DNA of 64,000 nucleotides from assembly GCA_028554645.1 (NCBI GenBank), contig JAQOOI010000076.1, forward strand, positions 434,001 to 498,000. Reading direction: 5' to 3'. The notes under the pieces are model-generated. The model had not been told where the DNA came from and did no database searches. It saw only the letters and a list, made by a program, of their open reading frames with translations. The translations under genes and the position numbers were made by a program. Source of the DNA: Omphalotus guepiniiformis (taxonomy: Eukaryota; Basidiomycota; Agaricomycetes; Agaricales; Omphalotaceae). Each line of letters starts with the position of its first letter. Position 1 is the stretch's first letter. Of the stretch, positions 11,831 through 23,951 are shown piece by piece.

Positions 11831-11850
11831 TCAAAGCTTCAAAGCTTCAA
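11831..11850. repeat. Short tandem repeat TCAAAGCT
   Basis: An 8-bp unit is present two and a half times, immediately after the GATA palindrome. Each copy contains the HindIII-type hexamer AAGCTT across the junction. It may be incidental or part of the same promoter. Confidence 0.5.
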
Positions 11851-12082
11851 TATTCAATCTCGAGGACAGTGGACACGCCTTCGATCTGCATTCATCTTAT
11901 AAGCAGGACCGTTGAAGGCCTTCAACTTGATTAGTGACGAGCTCGGCCTGTGCTATAACGAATGTCGCGATACGTTCTGGCTTTCACTTGACATAGCCCT
12001 TGTATCAAGACATCCAGCTGGGCTCTACTGGGGCATGCTCGCAACGACCATCAGATCCACACTACCTGGCGATTCGTGGCGA

Positions 12083-14198
12083 ATGCATCAATTGATCATG
12101 TCAATGGTCTTGATGAATAGCGCCTGTTTGTCGCTTATAGGATGTTTGAGGATTAACGCTTGTCCCTTCTTTCTTTCCTCCCTTTTTCATTCCGATTTCT
12201 CTACTTCCGTTATTCTTTTTCTTTTCGTAATTTATAGCCTTGATGGCATTTTTCAATTTGACCGGTACGTCAACTTTCAGTGGTAGATTGCCCGCGCTGC
12301 GTTGCTTATTCTGTGCCATTACATAGTGGAAGACAGCTCCCCTTTGATCTCTTACGCTCCGGCTGGTGCCTGGTCAGATTCTCCTATCAACGACACATTA
12401 CTTCCTGTAGGTACTGGGAGTGGTGCTTTGTTTTGAAATCGAAGATGCTTACGGTCTCGATAGTCTTACTCTGGCGCATCCTTACATACAACCACCTTGC
12501 AAGGGGCTAGTGCTACTATCAATTTCAATGGTACGCACAAAAATGCAAGTATTGTTTTTGATTTTTTGTCTCAGTGTCATTTACAGGGACTGGGATTTCA
12601 CTATTTGGTGCTCACCGACCAAACTATGGCACATATACGATTTCGTTAGACGGGGAACTAATTGCTGCCGGGAATTCTGAAAGTTCGGACAATGCTTTCA
12701 AGCAGCTGTTAGGCTCGGCGACTGGTCTTTCTAATGGCCCACACACTGTCGTTTTGACTAATTCAGCATCATCGCCCATTGATATAGACTATCTTGAGAT
12801 ACAACATCAGATTGGGGACTCTAGGTTTGCTTCATTACCCGTAGTGCCGTGAATTTCTAACATTGACATAGCAATAGCTCTTTACTCACGACTACGACGA
12901 TCGACGATTCTGATTCAAGGATTGTTTACACACCTCTTTCAGACTGGAAAACAAACGACCAGAATATGTATATGGGAGGGACACTACAGTTCGTCAACCG
13001 CTTTCATCGCAAGGTCAATAGGTGTAATCTAGGGACAGTTTCACGCAGGCTCCCGGGGCAAGTGCATCAGTATCATTTTCGGGGGAAGCTGTTGCCCTCT
13101 ACGGTACAGTCTCTCAGGATCATGCGAACCTTCAAGTGTCTTTGGATGAACAGTCAGTAGTCTTCGGAGCTGGAGCTGGGGGGCTTGCCTCTAGTCTGCA
13201 TCCTCAGGTATTTGCTAGCAGAACACAATCTTGATCCAGACTAACTTTACCACCGGCACAGGTTCTTTTGGTAATTTCTTCGAAGGATTAACCTGCACAT
13301 CCCGTTGCTGACACTATACCTTTCATCGCAGTATTTTGTCAATGGCCTCGGTTCAGGTCAGCACAATCTATCTGTTGTTTCCGATCCCGGACAAGGAACA
13401 GGAGCATTCATGGATGTGGATGCAATCATTGTGTATTCGACAACTGCAAACCCGGACAACAACGATCCCATCGGAGATGCCCCGTCAAGTAATGATCAGT
13501 TCGTGAATCTCGTTGATTGACGGTCCCTTCTCTCACCTAGTTGCAGGCCAAGCATTTTGCCAAAGCCATCTGGAATTCCAACAAAGACACTTGTTGCTGC
13601 AATTGTTGGCGGTGTAATCGGACTTATTCTACTACTGGCTTTGATTTTTGTATTGTTCCTTTGGAGAAGACGACGACGTAGTGCGAGGGCCACTGATCTG
13701 ACACCGCCTACTCCCGTTCTGCCAATTCAACGGCCGGATACACCGGAACTGGGCTCGTCAAACATGATGGAAGGTCCTCCGGTGGCGACCTTCGCCAGAC
13801 TTTCGCAACACTCTATAGCTCCTAGTTATTACAGTGCCCCTCAAGCATTCCTCCCAGCCGAATCGCGTGGACCGAGCAGGGCCTCATCGTTCACCTCCAC
13901 TACACCCATGCTGCCTGCTCGGATACCATCTGTCAATAGCTATGCAAAAGCGAATCGAGCCATATCCTCTGCCTCGGTACGTGATACTGTATTTACCATG
14001 TTTTCGGAACGTGCGAACTTACTGTTTGATCTAGAGTGTTCCGGTAAGACCGAGCCAACGACCTCCCCCGCTCGATCTAGGAGTATTAGGAGGTCAGAGT
14101 TCAAGTCGCCGTCAGAGCTGAATGCATTCAAGTTGAGTAGAAGACATAGCACGATTGGTTCAAGAGGTAGTAGTAATGCATACATTCGTTCCTCTTAG
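12083..14198 (+). CDS. Single-pass (type I) membrane protein with two galactose-binding-like ectodomains
   Basis: Agaricomycete-type surface protein. The proposed start at 12083 gives a hydrophobic leader (MHQLIMSMVLMNSACLSLIG) that joins, through an intron with a GTTTGA donor, to FNLTVEDSSPLISYAP. Two beta-sandwich repeats follow. The first is around VSFTGTGISLFGAHRPNYGT and YTISLDGELIAAGNS (12575-12820); the second is around SVSFSGEAVALYGTVSQDHA and NLQVSLDEQ (13050-13460), ending in DVDAIIVYST. A Pro-rich spacer precedes the membrane helix TLVAAIVGGVIGLILLLALI FV (about 13590-13655) and a basic stop-transfer WRRRRRSAR. The cytosolic tail of about 180 residues is Ser/Pro-rich. Asn-x-Ser/Thr sites occur in the ectodomain. 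This family is expanded in mushroom fungi and its ligands are unknown. About six introns; the first two are the least certain. Confidence 0.75.
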
Positions 14199-14562
14199 CC
14201 TTGGCTGTGTCCGGCCCAAGCATAAGAAATGATCGATAGATTCTGGTAACCATGGTCCATGTCGGTCGACCGTGACGTCACAAAATCAGTCACAGTGATT
14301 GAGGGACCACTGAGGTGACTGTTACTTAAGTATCTCTTCTACCTTGTCTCCATCCTCCCTCTGGGTCTTGACTCTTTTCTCTTCTCTTCTCTTCTTTGGG
14401 TCTGAGCTGCGCTCTTTTATTGCTCATTCTTTTTCAACAATTCACTCTATTCGCCCTTGAACAAGCCTTTCCCCGATTTCTTCTACCCCTGACTTGAGCA
14501 GCGCTCTTCACCGTCTCTGTCTTACAATCCTTACACAAGTTCACAAAGTTTTATTGAATACC
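14199..14562. promoter_or_regulatory. Intergenic region with CT-rich leader upstream of the DUF7727 gene
   Basis: A pyrimidine-rich run at 14371-14396 (repeats of TCTTC) lies about 165 bp before the start codon at 14563. CT-rich tracts near transcription starts are common in strongly expressed fungal genes. No open frame with motifs is present. Confidence 0.4.
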
Positions 14563-15148
14563 ATGGGCAACTTGATTTGGCATGATTTTGCGCGCTATGT
14601 CTCTATCTCGGCAAGCCTATGTGGGTCTTCACGAGTTATTGTTGGTCAAGTGGCAACTGATATCCATACTCCCTGAAATAAGATGCTGTCTGGTCTGGAT
14701 TCTTCGCCATCTTCTATCGCAAGTTTTTCTGGGACTTCGTTGGTGGTATTTTGCGTGACCCAGGAGGCCTCCAGTGCGTCAAATTTTATGTTCAGCTTAT
14801 GTGTGGTACTGAAACATTTTGACGACACAACCAGCACCTGGGGCTGCAGTCTTCATTACTCTTATCGTCAAGTTTCCTATTATCCAAATTTTAGCTATGG
14901 TGATCGGTTTGGTCATGACGGCTCTCGAATATCCAATACCCCAGTTGAAAGGATGGGCGATACATCGAAGTTTCGCCCTTCGGATTGTGTTGCTCATGTT
15001 CCAGGCTTTCCTGACAGTGCTATATTACCAGGGAACAAACGCGGCCCTGTGGTCGTTGGTTGCTGTATGTTGCTATACTCGTGCTCAACTACTTGGTGAG
15101 ACTATGGAAGTGGCGAAGGAGAATAGGGGTAAAGGCGGACGGGCCTGA
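14563..15148 (+). CDS. DUF7727-type four-helix membrane protein
   Basis: Small integral membrane protein of about 150 residues, conserved across basidiomycetes and of unknown function. Starts with MGNLIWHDFARYVSISASLY (Y across the first intron) and continues YAVWSGFFAIFYRKFFWDFV and GGILRDPGGLQ, the most conserved part of the family. The last exon carries PAPGAAVFITLIVKFPIIQI, further hydrophobic helices around LAMVIGLVMTALEY and FALRIVLLMFQAFLTVLYYQ, then GTNAALWSLVAVCCYTRAQL. The first intron (about 14624-14682) is clean. The second junction, between GGLQ (about 14774) and PAPGAAV (about 14830), could not be resolved. Visible GT donors do not join in phase with the CCAG acceptor, so an atypical donor or a sequence error is possible. 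Confidence 0.75.
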
Positions 15149-15502
15149 TCATAGGTCGCCGTCCAAGTCCTTTTTTTGATGGATTTTATGTTCTGTGTGC
15201 GCTGGGAAGGAGGAGCAAGTTATATTGATGGGCTGGTTTCATCTTTCCATTCTTTTTTTTTTTTGATTGCGAGCCGGAATAGCATTTTCGAAAAATCACT
15301 CACATACTTCAGATATCCCCATTGTATTAGTGGCTTGTTGATTTTACGTCCATGTTATATCCTGCTGTATTTCAGAAGATGTGAAGCGTGAAGTAACATG
15401 AAGCAAACATATTCGCACTGAGTTGCGTATTCGCAAAAGATTCACACCTCATCGATTAGGGTCCTGGCGTGCATATGCACTGACTTGTATTCTTTGACTC
15501 CC
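15149..15502. other. Intergenic stretch
   Basis: Contains the T-rich 3' flank of the DUF7727 gene (T runs near 15170 and 15255) and the upstream region of the next gene. An open frame of 71 codons has no motif. I see nothing else. Confidence 0.5.
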
Positions 15503-16815
15503 ATGTTACCGCCTGAAATCATAGCCAAAGTCCCTTCGAGCTACGAAAATGGGCTCGCATCCAGAGACTTGTTCTTCTTTGCTTCCACGGTCACCATCCA
15601 CCCTGAAGCTGGAGTAAATGCAAGTGCTCCCAGTTCTCGTTATCCTCTCTTGATTCGCTGATTAGGTTATAGTTCGAGATTCGATTGTGTCCTGCTCTTC
15701 AGAGAAAACCTGAATTACCAACGCCTCATTTTGACGATGCCTCTTCCACGGAAGCAAGCAAACCATTGGATCCATTCGCCCCACCGTACAACTCGGGGCT
15801 CTTTGTCGGATCCTTACAAGGCGAGGAGCAAGATGATGAATACATTGTACTGGTAGGTCTCTTCTGTCATCCGAGACTCCCTTGTGTGTCATTCGTACTG
15901 TCGTAGATGAACAAATACTGCGTTGTCCCCCGGCATTTTCTTCTCGTTACGAAAGGTGCGCGCTTCACGTTTTGAAGAACGTAGGGTGCATTGTGAAATC
16001 ATTGAAATGAAATTGGCAGAATTCCAGTCACAATCGTCTCCTCTGATGCCGAACGACCTTACACAAGCTTATGCACTCTTGGTGGCTGCGCGAAAAGCCA
16101 GCAAGAACATTTTTGCTTTCTATAACTGTACGTGTATCATACTGAGGGGCCTTTATGTCAAATTGACTCCGGATTTAAGGCGGCGACCTCAGTGGTGCCA
16201 GTCAACCTCATAAGCATCTACAGTTCATTGAAGTAGACAATGAAGATGGACCTCCAATCGAGACGCTAGCAAGGTCTGTCACATTGGAGACACCAAGTAA
16301 GGCAAAGTCCTGGCTTTGCATCTGCCACCATCGCCTGGGCTGATTGATTGCTTTCAAATGTTCTAGATAGACCATTCGCAATCAATCGGCTGCCCTATGC
16401 GAACCATGTCATCCGTTTTAATTCGCGCCTCCCCTCATCCCCTTCGCAAGAGACAGAAAGCACCCTTGCGCAAGCTTTTCTATCTCTTCTCGACCTAGCT
16501 GTATCTACGATCCGGCATGATCCTGACTATCCCGCCGGAAAGCCTTCATACAATGTGATTCTCACACTAGAGCACATGCACTTGATTCCTCGGCGATACG
16601 AAACCCATACCCTGACTGCCACGGGTGAGGCGATCAGTGTGAACGCGCTTGGATTTGCTGGCATGTTACTGGTCAAGAGCGACGTTGAGCTTGCAGCAGT
16701 AGAGAAGGAAGGTGTTTGTAGTGTTTTGCGAGCGGTAGGGCTTGAGAGCGTACACGACTTGCAAGTAACTGGGGTTACAAATGATATTGATGGAGATGAA
16801 GGTGCTCATCTTTAG
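15503..16815 (+). CDS. Diadenosine tetraphosphate (Ap4A) phosphorylase / ATP adenylyltransferase, APA1/APA2 family
   Basis: Cleaves Ap4A phosphorolytically to ADP and ATP; a HIT-superfamily (GalT-like) enzyme, normally cytosolic. Exons at 15503-15613, 15673-15852, 15907-15955 and from 16020 fit in phase. The substrate-binding segment NKYCVVPRHFLLVTKEF is present. The catalytic motif reads GDLSGASQPHKHLQFIEV near 16180-16230, with the nucleophilic His in H-K-H-L-Q, preceded by NIFAFYNC. The C-terminal domain contains SYNVILTLEHMHLIPRR and ALGFAGMLLVKS, both family hallmarks. About 310 residues, close to yeast Apa1/Apa2. All key residues are intact. No paralogue is seen nearby. Confidence 0.93.
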
Positions 16816-16912
16816 AATCAAATTTAGAAGTGTTGTATCTTAGAATTTTGTAGTTTTTGTATGAGACGCTTTAGAGCTGCTTACATAAGAAATCACGAAC
16901 CTTGTGCTTAGC

Positions 16913-19483
16913 ATGGATGCAATGGAAGAAGACGAAACGCTTTCTGTTGACGATGTCGACAGCGAGCCAGGTTCAATCCAAAATGTCAACAGCTTTTCAA
17001 AAAGGTCCAGCTCTGGCATAACACTCGTACTTCCCTCTCTCAAATCTCTCAAACAAGCTAAATCTGGCCACAAAAAAGCAAAGTCTTCGCTCGAATATCA
17101 CCTCGATACATCTCTGCAAGAGAAGAAAGCTCCTCGTCATGTCAAGCTGAAACCGTTGAAGGAGGTTCTAACAAAGCTCATAAATCAGATTAAAAAGTAC
17201 GCGTGACGTTTTCTTGTTAGATCTATGGTCATCTCAGTCCTCATACCACAGGAAAGATGATTATGCTTTCTTTCTGCATCCCGTTGATCCTGTACAAGTC
17301 CCTGGATACGCCGATGTCATCAAGACTCCAATGGACCTGGGCACTATTGGTGCTAAAGTAGCTCGTGGTAGATATCGGTCGTTGGAAGAATTTGCCGTGA
17401 GTGCTCCTTTCTTTTCAAATGATACATGCTTTAAATATACCATAGAACGATTTTCGACTTGTAACCTCGAATGCTAAGCAATTTAATCCTCCCGGCACTA
17501 TCTATTATACCGAGGCCGAGAGGATTGAAGCGTATGGACTTGACCATATTGCCAAAGCAGCATCTACAGTCATCCAATACGAGACAGACTGGAATATAGA
17601 AGTGGAGAAAGATGATGATCCCGGCAATATAAACATCGAAGACGACGCTGACCTTGCAATAGGCACCCCGGTAGATGCGAACACCCCTGGCTCGTCATAT
17701 GCTCTCGCTACAACTCAAGGCCAGCTTGGGATGTCCAGACGTAGTACTCGATTACCTGCCAAGAAAGCCAGTGCAAGCTCTGGCGGTTCTAAGACGATTT
17801 CCGAGAGCATCGATGCTGAAGGGCGACTACCTGGTTCCAAAGATGGCCTTGGGGCATTTCAGCCCGGTTCTGATTGGGCAAAAACTATGTTAGATCTGAA
17901 AATAAAAGGTACGAGTCATCAGCATTGTCCTTGTCTCTTCTCCGCTTATCACAGGTCTCTTTTAAGGAAAACGTTACAAGACAAAGAAAGAAAGGCTCCG
18001 CATTGAAAAAGAAGGGCCACCCTTCCGCACAGATGGTAGTTTAGATTATTACGAAAGTACGCTTCTTCAAGTTTTCTCTATCCATGGGTATCTTATGACT
18101 ATGCACTCAGTGGAGGACCCATTCTCGGTGCTTTGCGCCTTAGCACCTGATGCACCTACTAGACCACTGCTCACACCCATCTATACCTCCATCTCGCTAC
18201 CTGGTAGCCAACCCAGATTTGATCCATCCCATTCTCAATCACAAACTCCTCAACCCATTACTTCCTTTCCTATCCCTGTCAATACGCCCTTAAGTAGGCC
18301 CTACGCTTTTGCCGAGCCTGGTCCATCTTCGGCCAAACGACGGCACTGGAGTGTTGTTCGTAATGCTAACGCTCGCAGAGTCAAGGAGAGGGATGATGAA
18401 CGCGAAGGAAGCACTGAAGTGACTGAATGGAAGAGTTCTCGTGAGCCCCATGCCGTGGATTTCGGCTCTTTTGCACTGCTGGCTGGTGAAATAGCCGAAG
18501 AAATAAAACGTCGGGCTGTTGTTGGTGATGATGAAGAACAGACGTTGAGCATCATTAGGGAAAGTATGGACTGTCGAGAAGCCGCCAAACGTCTACCACG
18601 CACTACCTCCGATTCGGATGTGTACTTCAATACTTCGCGAGCGACCGAAGCGGAAGACTATATCCGTGATGTGGTATACGGCGGGCTAGATGGATTCGCA
18701 TATGCTCGAAGCCTTGCTGAGTTCGTTGCACCTCCTGAGGTCAGTCTCATGATTACCTGAAGAATGACTTGGCTGAAAAAGACTTAGGAATTCATGTCAC
18801 CATCGAGTTCGTCCTCACTTGGTGTGCCACTCACCAAATGGGTAGAAGAGAACGTCCTTGATCCTCTGACTGACGGCCGTCACGCGCTTCTACGTGGAAT
18901 TGATACGCACACTGCATCATGCAATCTTCCAAATGCAGGCCTCGATGCAGTCTCAGCTCAGGTGTCGCGATCTTTACGTGAATATCCTATAGCTGAGCAG
19001 GCATTGCAATCTTTATTGCAAATACGCACACACAAGATTGATATGGGAGCACTCATAAAGACACCTAGCGAGATATATGCTAGTGAAGAGGAGTGGCTAG
19101 GAAAACAACTCAAAACTAGTGGGCAGTTGACGACGAAGGATGAGATGGCAGTGGACCAGACTGCCCCTCAGGGCAGCGATGCATTAATCACATATGACAA
19201 CAATTCGACTACGCAATCTTCTGAGCTAGAAAGTCCAGAGCAGATGAACCACGTCTTCGCGTTTGTCACCAATGCCATTCTAGAGTACGACCGAAAAGTC
19301 AAAGCACACGGTGACAATCGCATCAAAAGTGATGTGGAAGAAGATGCAGTCGTCCGTAATATACGCCTCAATCTCCTCGCGTTAGCCAAACGGGCTCCTC
19401 TTGATACGATAGCCCGGCTACCGGTGGAGTTGGTACCAGAGCATATCAGACAATATGTTCCAACTCTTTCAGCAAGTTCTTAG
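16913..19483 (+). CDS. Bromodomain protein, BRD7/BRD9 type
   Basis: Nuclear acetyl-lysine reader; animal BRD7/BRD9 are subunits of SWI/SNF-type remodellers. The N-terminus is acidic (MDAMEEDETLSVDDVDSEPG), followed by a basic stretch. A single bromodomain covers about 17140-17560: LTKLINQIKKKDDYAFFLHP, then PGYADVIKTPMDLGTIGAKV, then EEFANDFRLVTSNAKQF and NPPGTIYYTEAERI. The ZA loop with I-K-x-P-M-D and the acetyl-lysine-binding Asn (N of FNPPG) are intact. Downstream come a Ser/Thr-rich linker, a basic block KGKRYKTKKERLRIEKEG, and the long conserved C-terminal region seen in BRD7/9 relatives (VEDPFSVLCAL start, VDFGSFALLAGEIAEE, FVAPPE, then LTDGRHALLRGIDTHT). Five or so introns; the bromodomain is split at EEFA/NDFR. 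The gene begins only 98 bp after the Ap4A phosphorylase stop, on the same strand. Confidence 0.88.
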
Positions 19484-19729
19484 GATCGTTATTATTAGTG
19501 ATAGTAATAGTATTGTTATGTATGTACTGTATGTGGTGGTTCTGATTACGTAAGCTGTTGACTGCCTTGCCATGATCATGGGAGTCGCCCTGCGTTGAGA
19601 CCCCTCAGCCCGACACTACCTTCTAATGCCTTACATGCTCTGAATATACCGAACTCTTTATACTGGCCATTGCCATTTTTAATTCATAACGTTCGAAGAC
19701 TTGAAACTTAAAGAATTGTTTGGGTAATA

Positions 19730-20335
19730 ATGTATGTGGGTCTCCGAGGTGAATCTATCTACCAACTTTTCTTCTACCTCGCGGAAGATCTCATACACTG
19801 ATTTTAGGTGCAAGTACTTCACTGTATGTGAATGCAGTGTCCTCATCGGAGGCTGCGTCTTTGCACGGGTATACGTTCTCCTCATCATTGTTCATTTCAG
19901 CACGCTTAATTGCATGTATGCGTAGACAGAAAGCCAAGACTCCAATTATTGCTGGAAGCATCTGCGGAGGTATGCTCTAGTTCTTAACAACCATATCTCC
20001 TATCGAACGTTCCTCTAGGAGTCATGGGTCTTGCGTGGATCATAGGGTTCGCTATATACTTTCGTAAACGATACAAACGGAAAAGGCACAACAAAGCAGC
20101 TTTGGCGGCAGGACAAAATCTGGAAGAAGAACACAACAGTGAGGAAGAGCGGCAGCCCGTGGAGAAGATTGTTATCCCCCCGGACCCTGCAATTCTTATG
20201 GGGTATCATCGTTCAGGAGCGCCCTCGATGTCAACAAAGGGAAAGAATCTTTCTGCCTCACAGGCGGACGTCGTTAGCATTCCTCCAGACCCCAACATCT
20301 CCCGTACCGGAGATTTTGACACAAGGTCCAATTGA
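19730..20335 (+). CDS. Small single-pass membrane protein, function unknown
   Basis: Three exons fit in phase: 19730-19748, 19808-19969 and 20019-20335, about 165 residues. Exon 1 is only 19 nt (M-Y-V-G-L-R). Exon 2 gives a Ser-rich segment (GASTSLYVNAVSSSEAASLH). Then come KTPIIAGSICGGVMGLAWII GFAIYF, a clear membrane helix with a Gly-rich N-terminal half, and the stop-transfer RKRYKRKRHNK. The cytosolic tail holds two copies of an I-P-P-D-P motif (VIPPDPAILM and SIPPDPNISR). A simpler alternative starts at the ATG at 19918 and lacks the Ser-rich part. The layout resembles fungal SKG6/Mid2-like sensors in miniature, but no homologue is recognised. Confidence 0.45.
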
Positions 20336-20450
20336 GCGAGATCTCATGATTTGTTACGTGCAGGCTCTGATTCCTTGGTCAATGGACACATAATTATACA
20401 ATGGACTTTTTCAACAGCACACATTAGAGACCTCCCGTGTACCCCCTTCA

Positions 20451-23400
20451 TTAGTCACAAAACGCCCCAAAGCTTGCTGGCTACATAGACAACGAACGTC
20501 AACATCTGGAGTTTGGATTTTGACGAGCGAGTAGTGACACTTACTGCAACATCCCGAGCGTATCTATATAATATTCCGCGTCGTACATTGAGCTTGCCTT
20601 TGTCCGATGCATCCCAATCCTTCTTACGTCGTTCTTCCTCGGCCTCATCCACTTGCCAATTGATAGCTCTCTGTTCAGCGTCGATCCTAGAAACATTTGT
20701 TGCCAAGATACTGTCAAAATGTACTAAGTATAAAGCACTAAACTCACACAATGGTGTCTCCGTCTTTGACCAATGCAATAGGCCCGCCGACTCGAGCTTC
20801 AGAAGCATCAAAAAACTGCTTTAATTAAAATCAAGAGAATTGTCACCTTCGGGAACCACATGGCCAATGATGAAACCATGGGAGGCCCCTGAAAATCGTC
20901 CATCCGTGATCAATGCTGTAGTGTTGCTCAACCCAGCGCCAGACAAGGCCGCAGTTTGACCTGTACAGACAAATTGTAATTCAACAGGAACTAGCAGGCA
21001 GGCGATATAGTGCGGACCTAACATCTGTCGAACAAAAGCTATAAGTATTCGTCTAATGAAACATTGAGACCGCTTACTTCTGGCATTCCAGGAGCACCCT
21101 TGGGTCCTTGATAGCGGAAGATTAGAACCATGCCGTCCTTGATCTCTCCTGCTTCCAGCGCCGGGAAGAATTCCTCGACTCTGTAACACGTACAATGAAT
21201 AAGAAGGGACAACCACTGCTTGAAAACAGTCTTCATTACGTGTCAAAACATTTTGCGATGCCCTGGATGGACTCGGTCGGTACAAATTGTAAGTAGACGT
21301 GGTCATGCACGTACCTCAAAGCGAAGCCCCTCTTTACCAGTGAGCTTAGCTACCGCGGTACCCGGACAAAGATTTCCTCGAAGAATTGCTAGATGGCCAC
21401 TGGCCTTGATAGGGTCCTCGAATTTTCTGATCACATCTTGATTCTCGAAAGAAAGCTCTTCAACGTCTGCAAGGTTTTCTGCAAGAGTCTTTCCTGTCAC
21501 CGTAAGTTGTGACCCATCGATTACTTAACAGAACTGGTCAGTGTGCAACATATTTTAGTATGAGGGACGATTCTTAGGTCCGGTCGATGCTTCAGGATGT
21601 ACTTTAGTAGAGCAGGAATTCCTCCCACACGGTGAACCTAAAGTTTATCAGTATCATACAGTGTACTAGGTGGTTCCTGAGCCTACATCCTCCATGTAGT
21701 ACTTTCCTTAATAAAACACATCATGACGCCTATAAAGCAAGCGCCGTTCGTCAGCACGTACCTGATGGTTTGAGATCAGCGATGTAAGGCGTTCTGTCTG
21801 AGATAGTTTGGAAATCCTCAATTGTAAGCTAGAAGGATTAGTGAGGACCTGAAATGGATCTGAGGACTGCGACGCGGCAAACCTCTATATCAGCGGCACG
21901 AGCCATTGCCAGAAAGTGAAGAACCTAGTGGTATTTAGTTTTAGAATATGAGCCGCTTGGTTGTGACATACTGCATTCGTGGAACCCCCAAGTATATTTA
22001 CAATCACAATTGCATTCAAAAACGACTGGCGAGTAAGGATATCACTGGCATAACACTGTCAGCAAACGGCCGTTGGCAATTGGCATGAATTACCGTGGTT
22101 TGAGATCAAGCGCGAGTAAGTTTTTGAGATATTTTCCTGCCTTCAAACATTCCTGTACCTTGGCTGGTAAAAGTTAAAACATATCTTGCATCCAAGGGGC
22201 ATGAACTGACCAGGACTTTCGGCCGGCGTACTGGAGAACTCTTCACTTATCGTGCCCAAATCTTTCATTACAATCATGACATACCTAGAGGAGTATGGCA
22301 AGCTCATCCCGAGGACTATGATTCTTTAGCATTTGAGTACAAGATGGAAAAAAGAACCCCTACCTTCCAATGCGGACGACATCGTGTTGGCTGTGTACAT
22401 ACCTCCACATGCGCCAGTGCCTACGAGATGTTACAAGTATCAGAAACCCAGGGCAACAACGATCGGCTCGGGATGGGTGCCGGGACAGGCGTGTCGTACA
22501 ACATCGAACCGTTCTTCGTCACTGATCTTCCCTACGCTATATGCACCTGTGAGGATGCTGTAAACATATGCGGTTCATAGATGGCTATAAGCACGCACCA
22601 AAGGATTCAAACGCGTCGCTAATGTTGACGGTTCCACCAGCTTTATATCCCATTGCGGGGCAGTCTGAAAAGTCCACAATAAGTTACCTCTTTAGTCGAA
22701 GAGCAATGAAGAACTCACCGATATGCCGCTTGCCGGCTTGAATGGTCCCACCGTACACGATGACTGTAGGACGATTATGCCTAACAGCTGCCATGAAGCT
22801 TCACAATAGCGTGTATGAGAGATTGAAACTCAAGACTCGTGTTCATGTCTCTTACCAGCCTGGCTACAAGTTATCTGTAAGCTTGAGAGCCCAAACAACA
22901 CGATCAAAGGTACAACAAACCATGTTCTTATCACATCCAGGAATAGAAATATTTCCGTCATATTTCATTCCCTAAAAGGTTGATGATGAGAAGAGAGACA
23001 GATGACGAAACGCTGTAATCTGACCATGACGACCTATAGAGCAGGTAAGCACACATCAAACGGTAGACAACTTCCACGTACCGCTTCAAAAACAAAAAGT
23101 CCTTACGGTTCAAGCAATGAAAACTAGCGCAACTCGAGTAACTACGAACCTTCTATTGAATCTGCAATGATATCCCGACTCGGTAACGAATACCGCATTC
23201 CTATCCGGAAATCCTGATGATGAAGCCAGGACAGAGAACGCTCATTCTACATACCGTCGGTACCCATTGTAATCGCTTGCCAAACGCCGCTGTCAGAAAA
23301 GTATTTACTATAGAAAACTTGTTGTAACACACCATCGCTAGAGAACATAAATAAGCTGCTCGTGGTATATATAGACAGCTTCAAATGTACCTCACGCCAA

Positions 23401-23951
23401 TGGTATTGAATGTCAGCCCTACCATGTCCTCGGATTTGCATCCCTCTTTGACGTGTCGTGCCAGGTCGAGCTATGTGCGAGCATTACTTGAGTAGTACTT
23501 CGGGAAGAGACTTCATCATACCAGGTGAGAGTTGCAAGGGTTTCCTTCCCACCAAACGGGTGAGATGCCAACCTGTCAACTCCTGTCATGGGACTAGACT
23601 ATTGATACAAAGCGAGAAGTTATACCTGAGGTTTGTTCATGTCCGCTTCAGTGAGACCGACGGCATAAACTGATATTCCAGTTCACAGTAATAGCAAACA
23701 ACCGATGAATAGAATGGACTGACGCATCGCCTGAGCACCTCCATGAATCTGGAAAGGGCTGTTCAAAGCATCTTCTTACGATACGCGTGGCACAACTCAC
23801 CTTGTTCTGTGTGATTTCCGATGACACTTTGTTCAACTTCACCCCAATTTCTGGACTTGGTTTGGTCAAGGAGTGTCTGGGTAATCATTGTCAATAGCCT
23901 AATATGTTGTAAAATGGTATCTAGTCACATCTGAACGTCTGCAGAGGTCAT
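20451..23951 (-). CDS. ILV3: Dihydroxy-acid dehydratase
   Basis: Fe-S dehydratase of branched-chain amino-acid synthesis: converts 2,3-dihydroxy-isovalerate (or -methylvalerate) to the 2-keto acid. Highly split gene, roughly fifteen short introns over 3.5 kb. In order: [20 protein letters not shown] and [15 protein letters not shown] (N-terminal), FNTIGVSDAI with GTDGMRYSL, the cluster-binding [11 protein letters not shown] near 22940, [74 protein letters not shown], and the C-terminal [20 protein letters not shown] near 20880. The last exon ends [15 protein letters not shown] at 20451. The first exon is inferred as [17 protein letters not shown] (start 23951) across a phase-matching intron. 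It lacks an obvious Arg-rich mitochondrial presequence, although fungal Ilv3 is normally mitochondrial. Confidence 0.93.
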
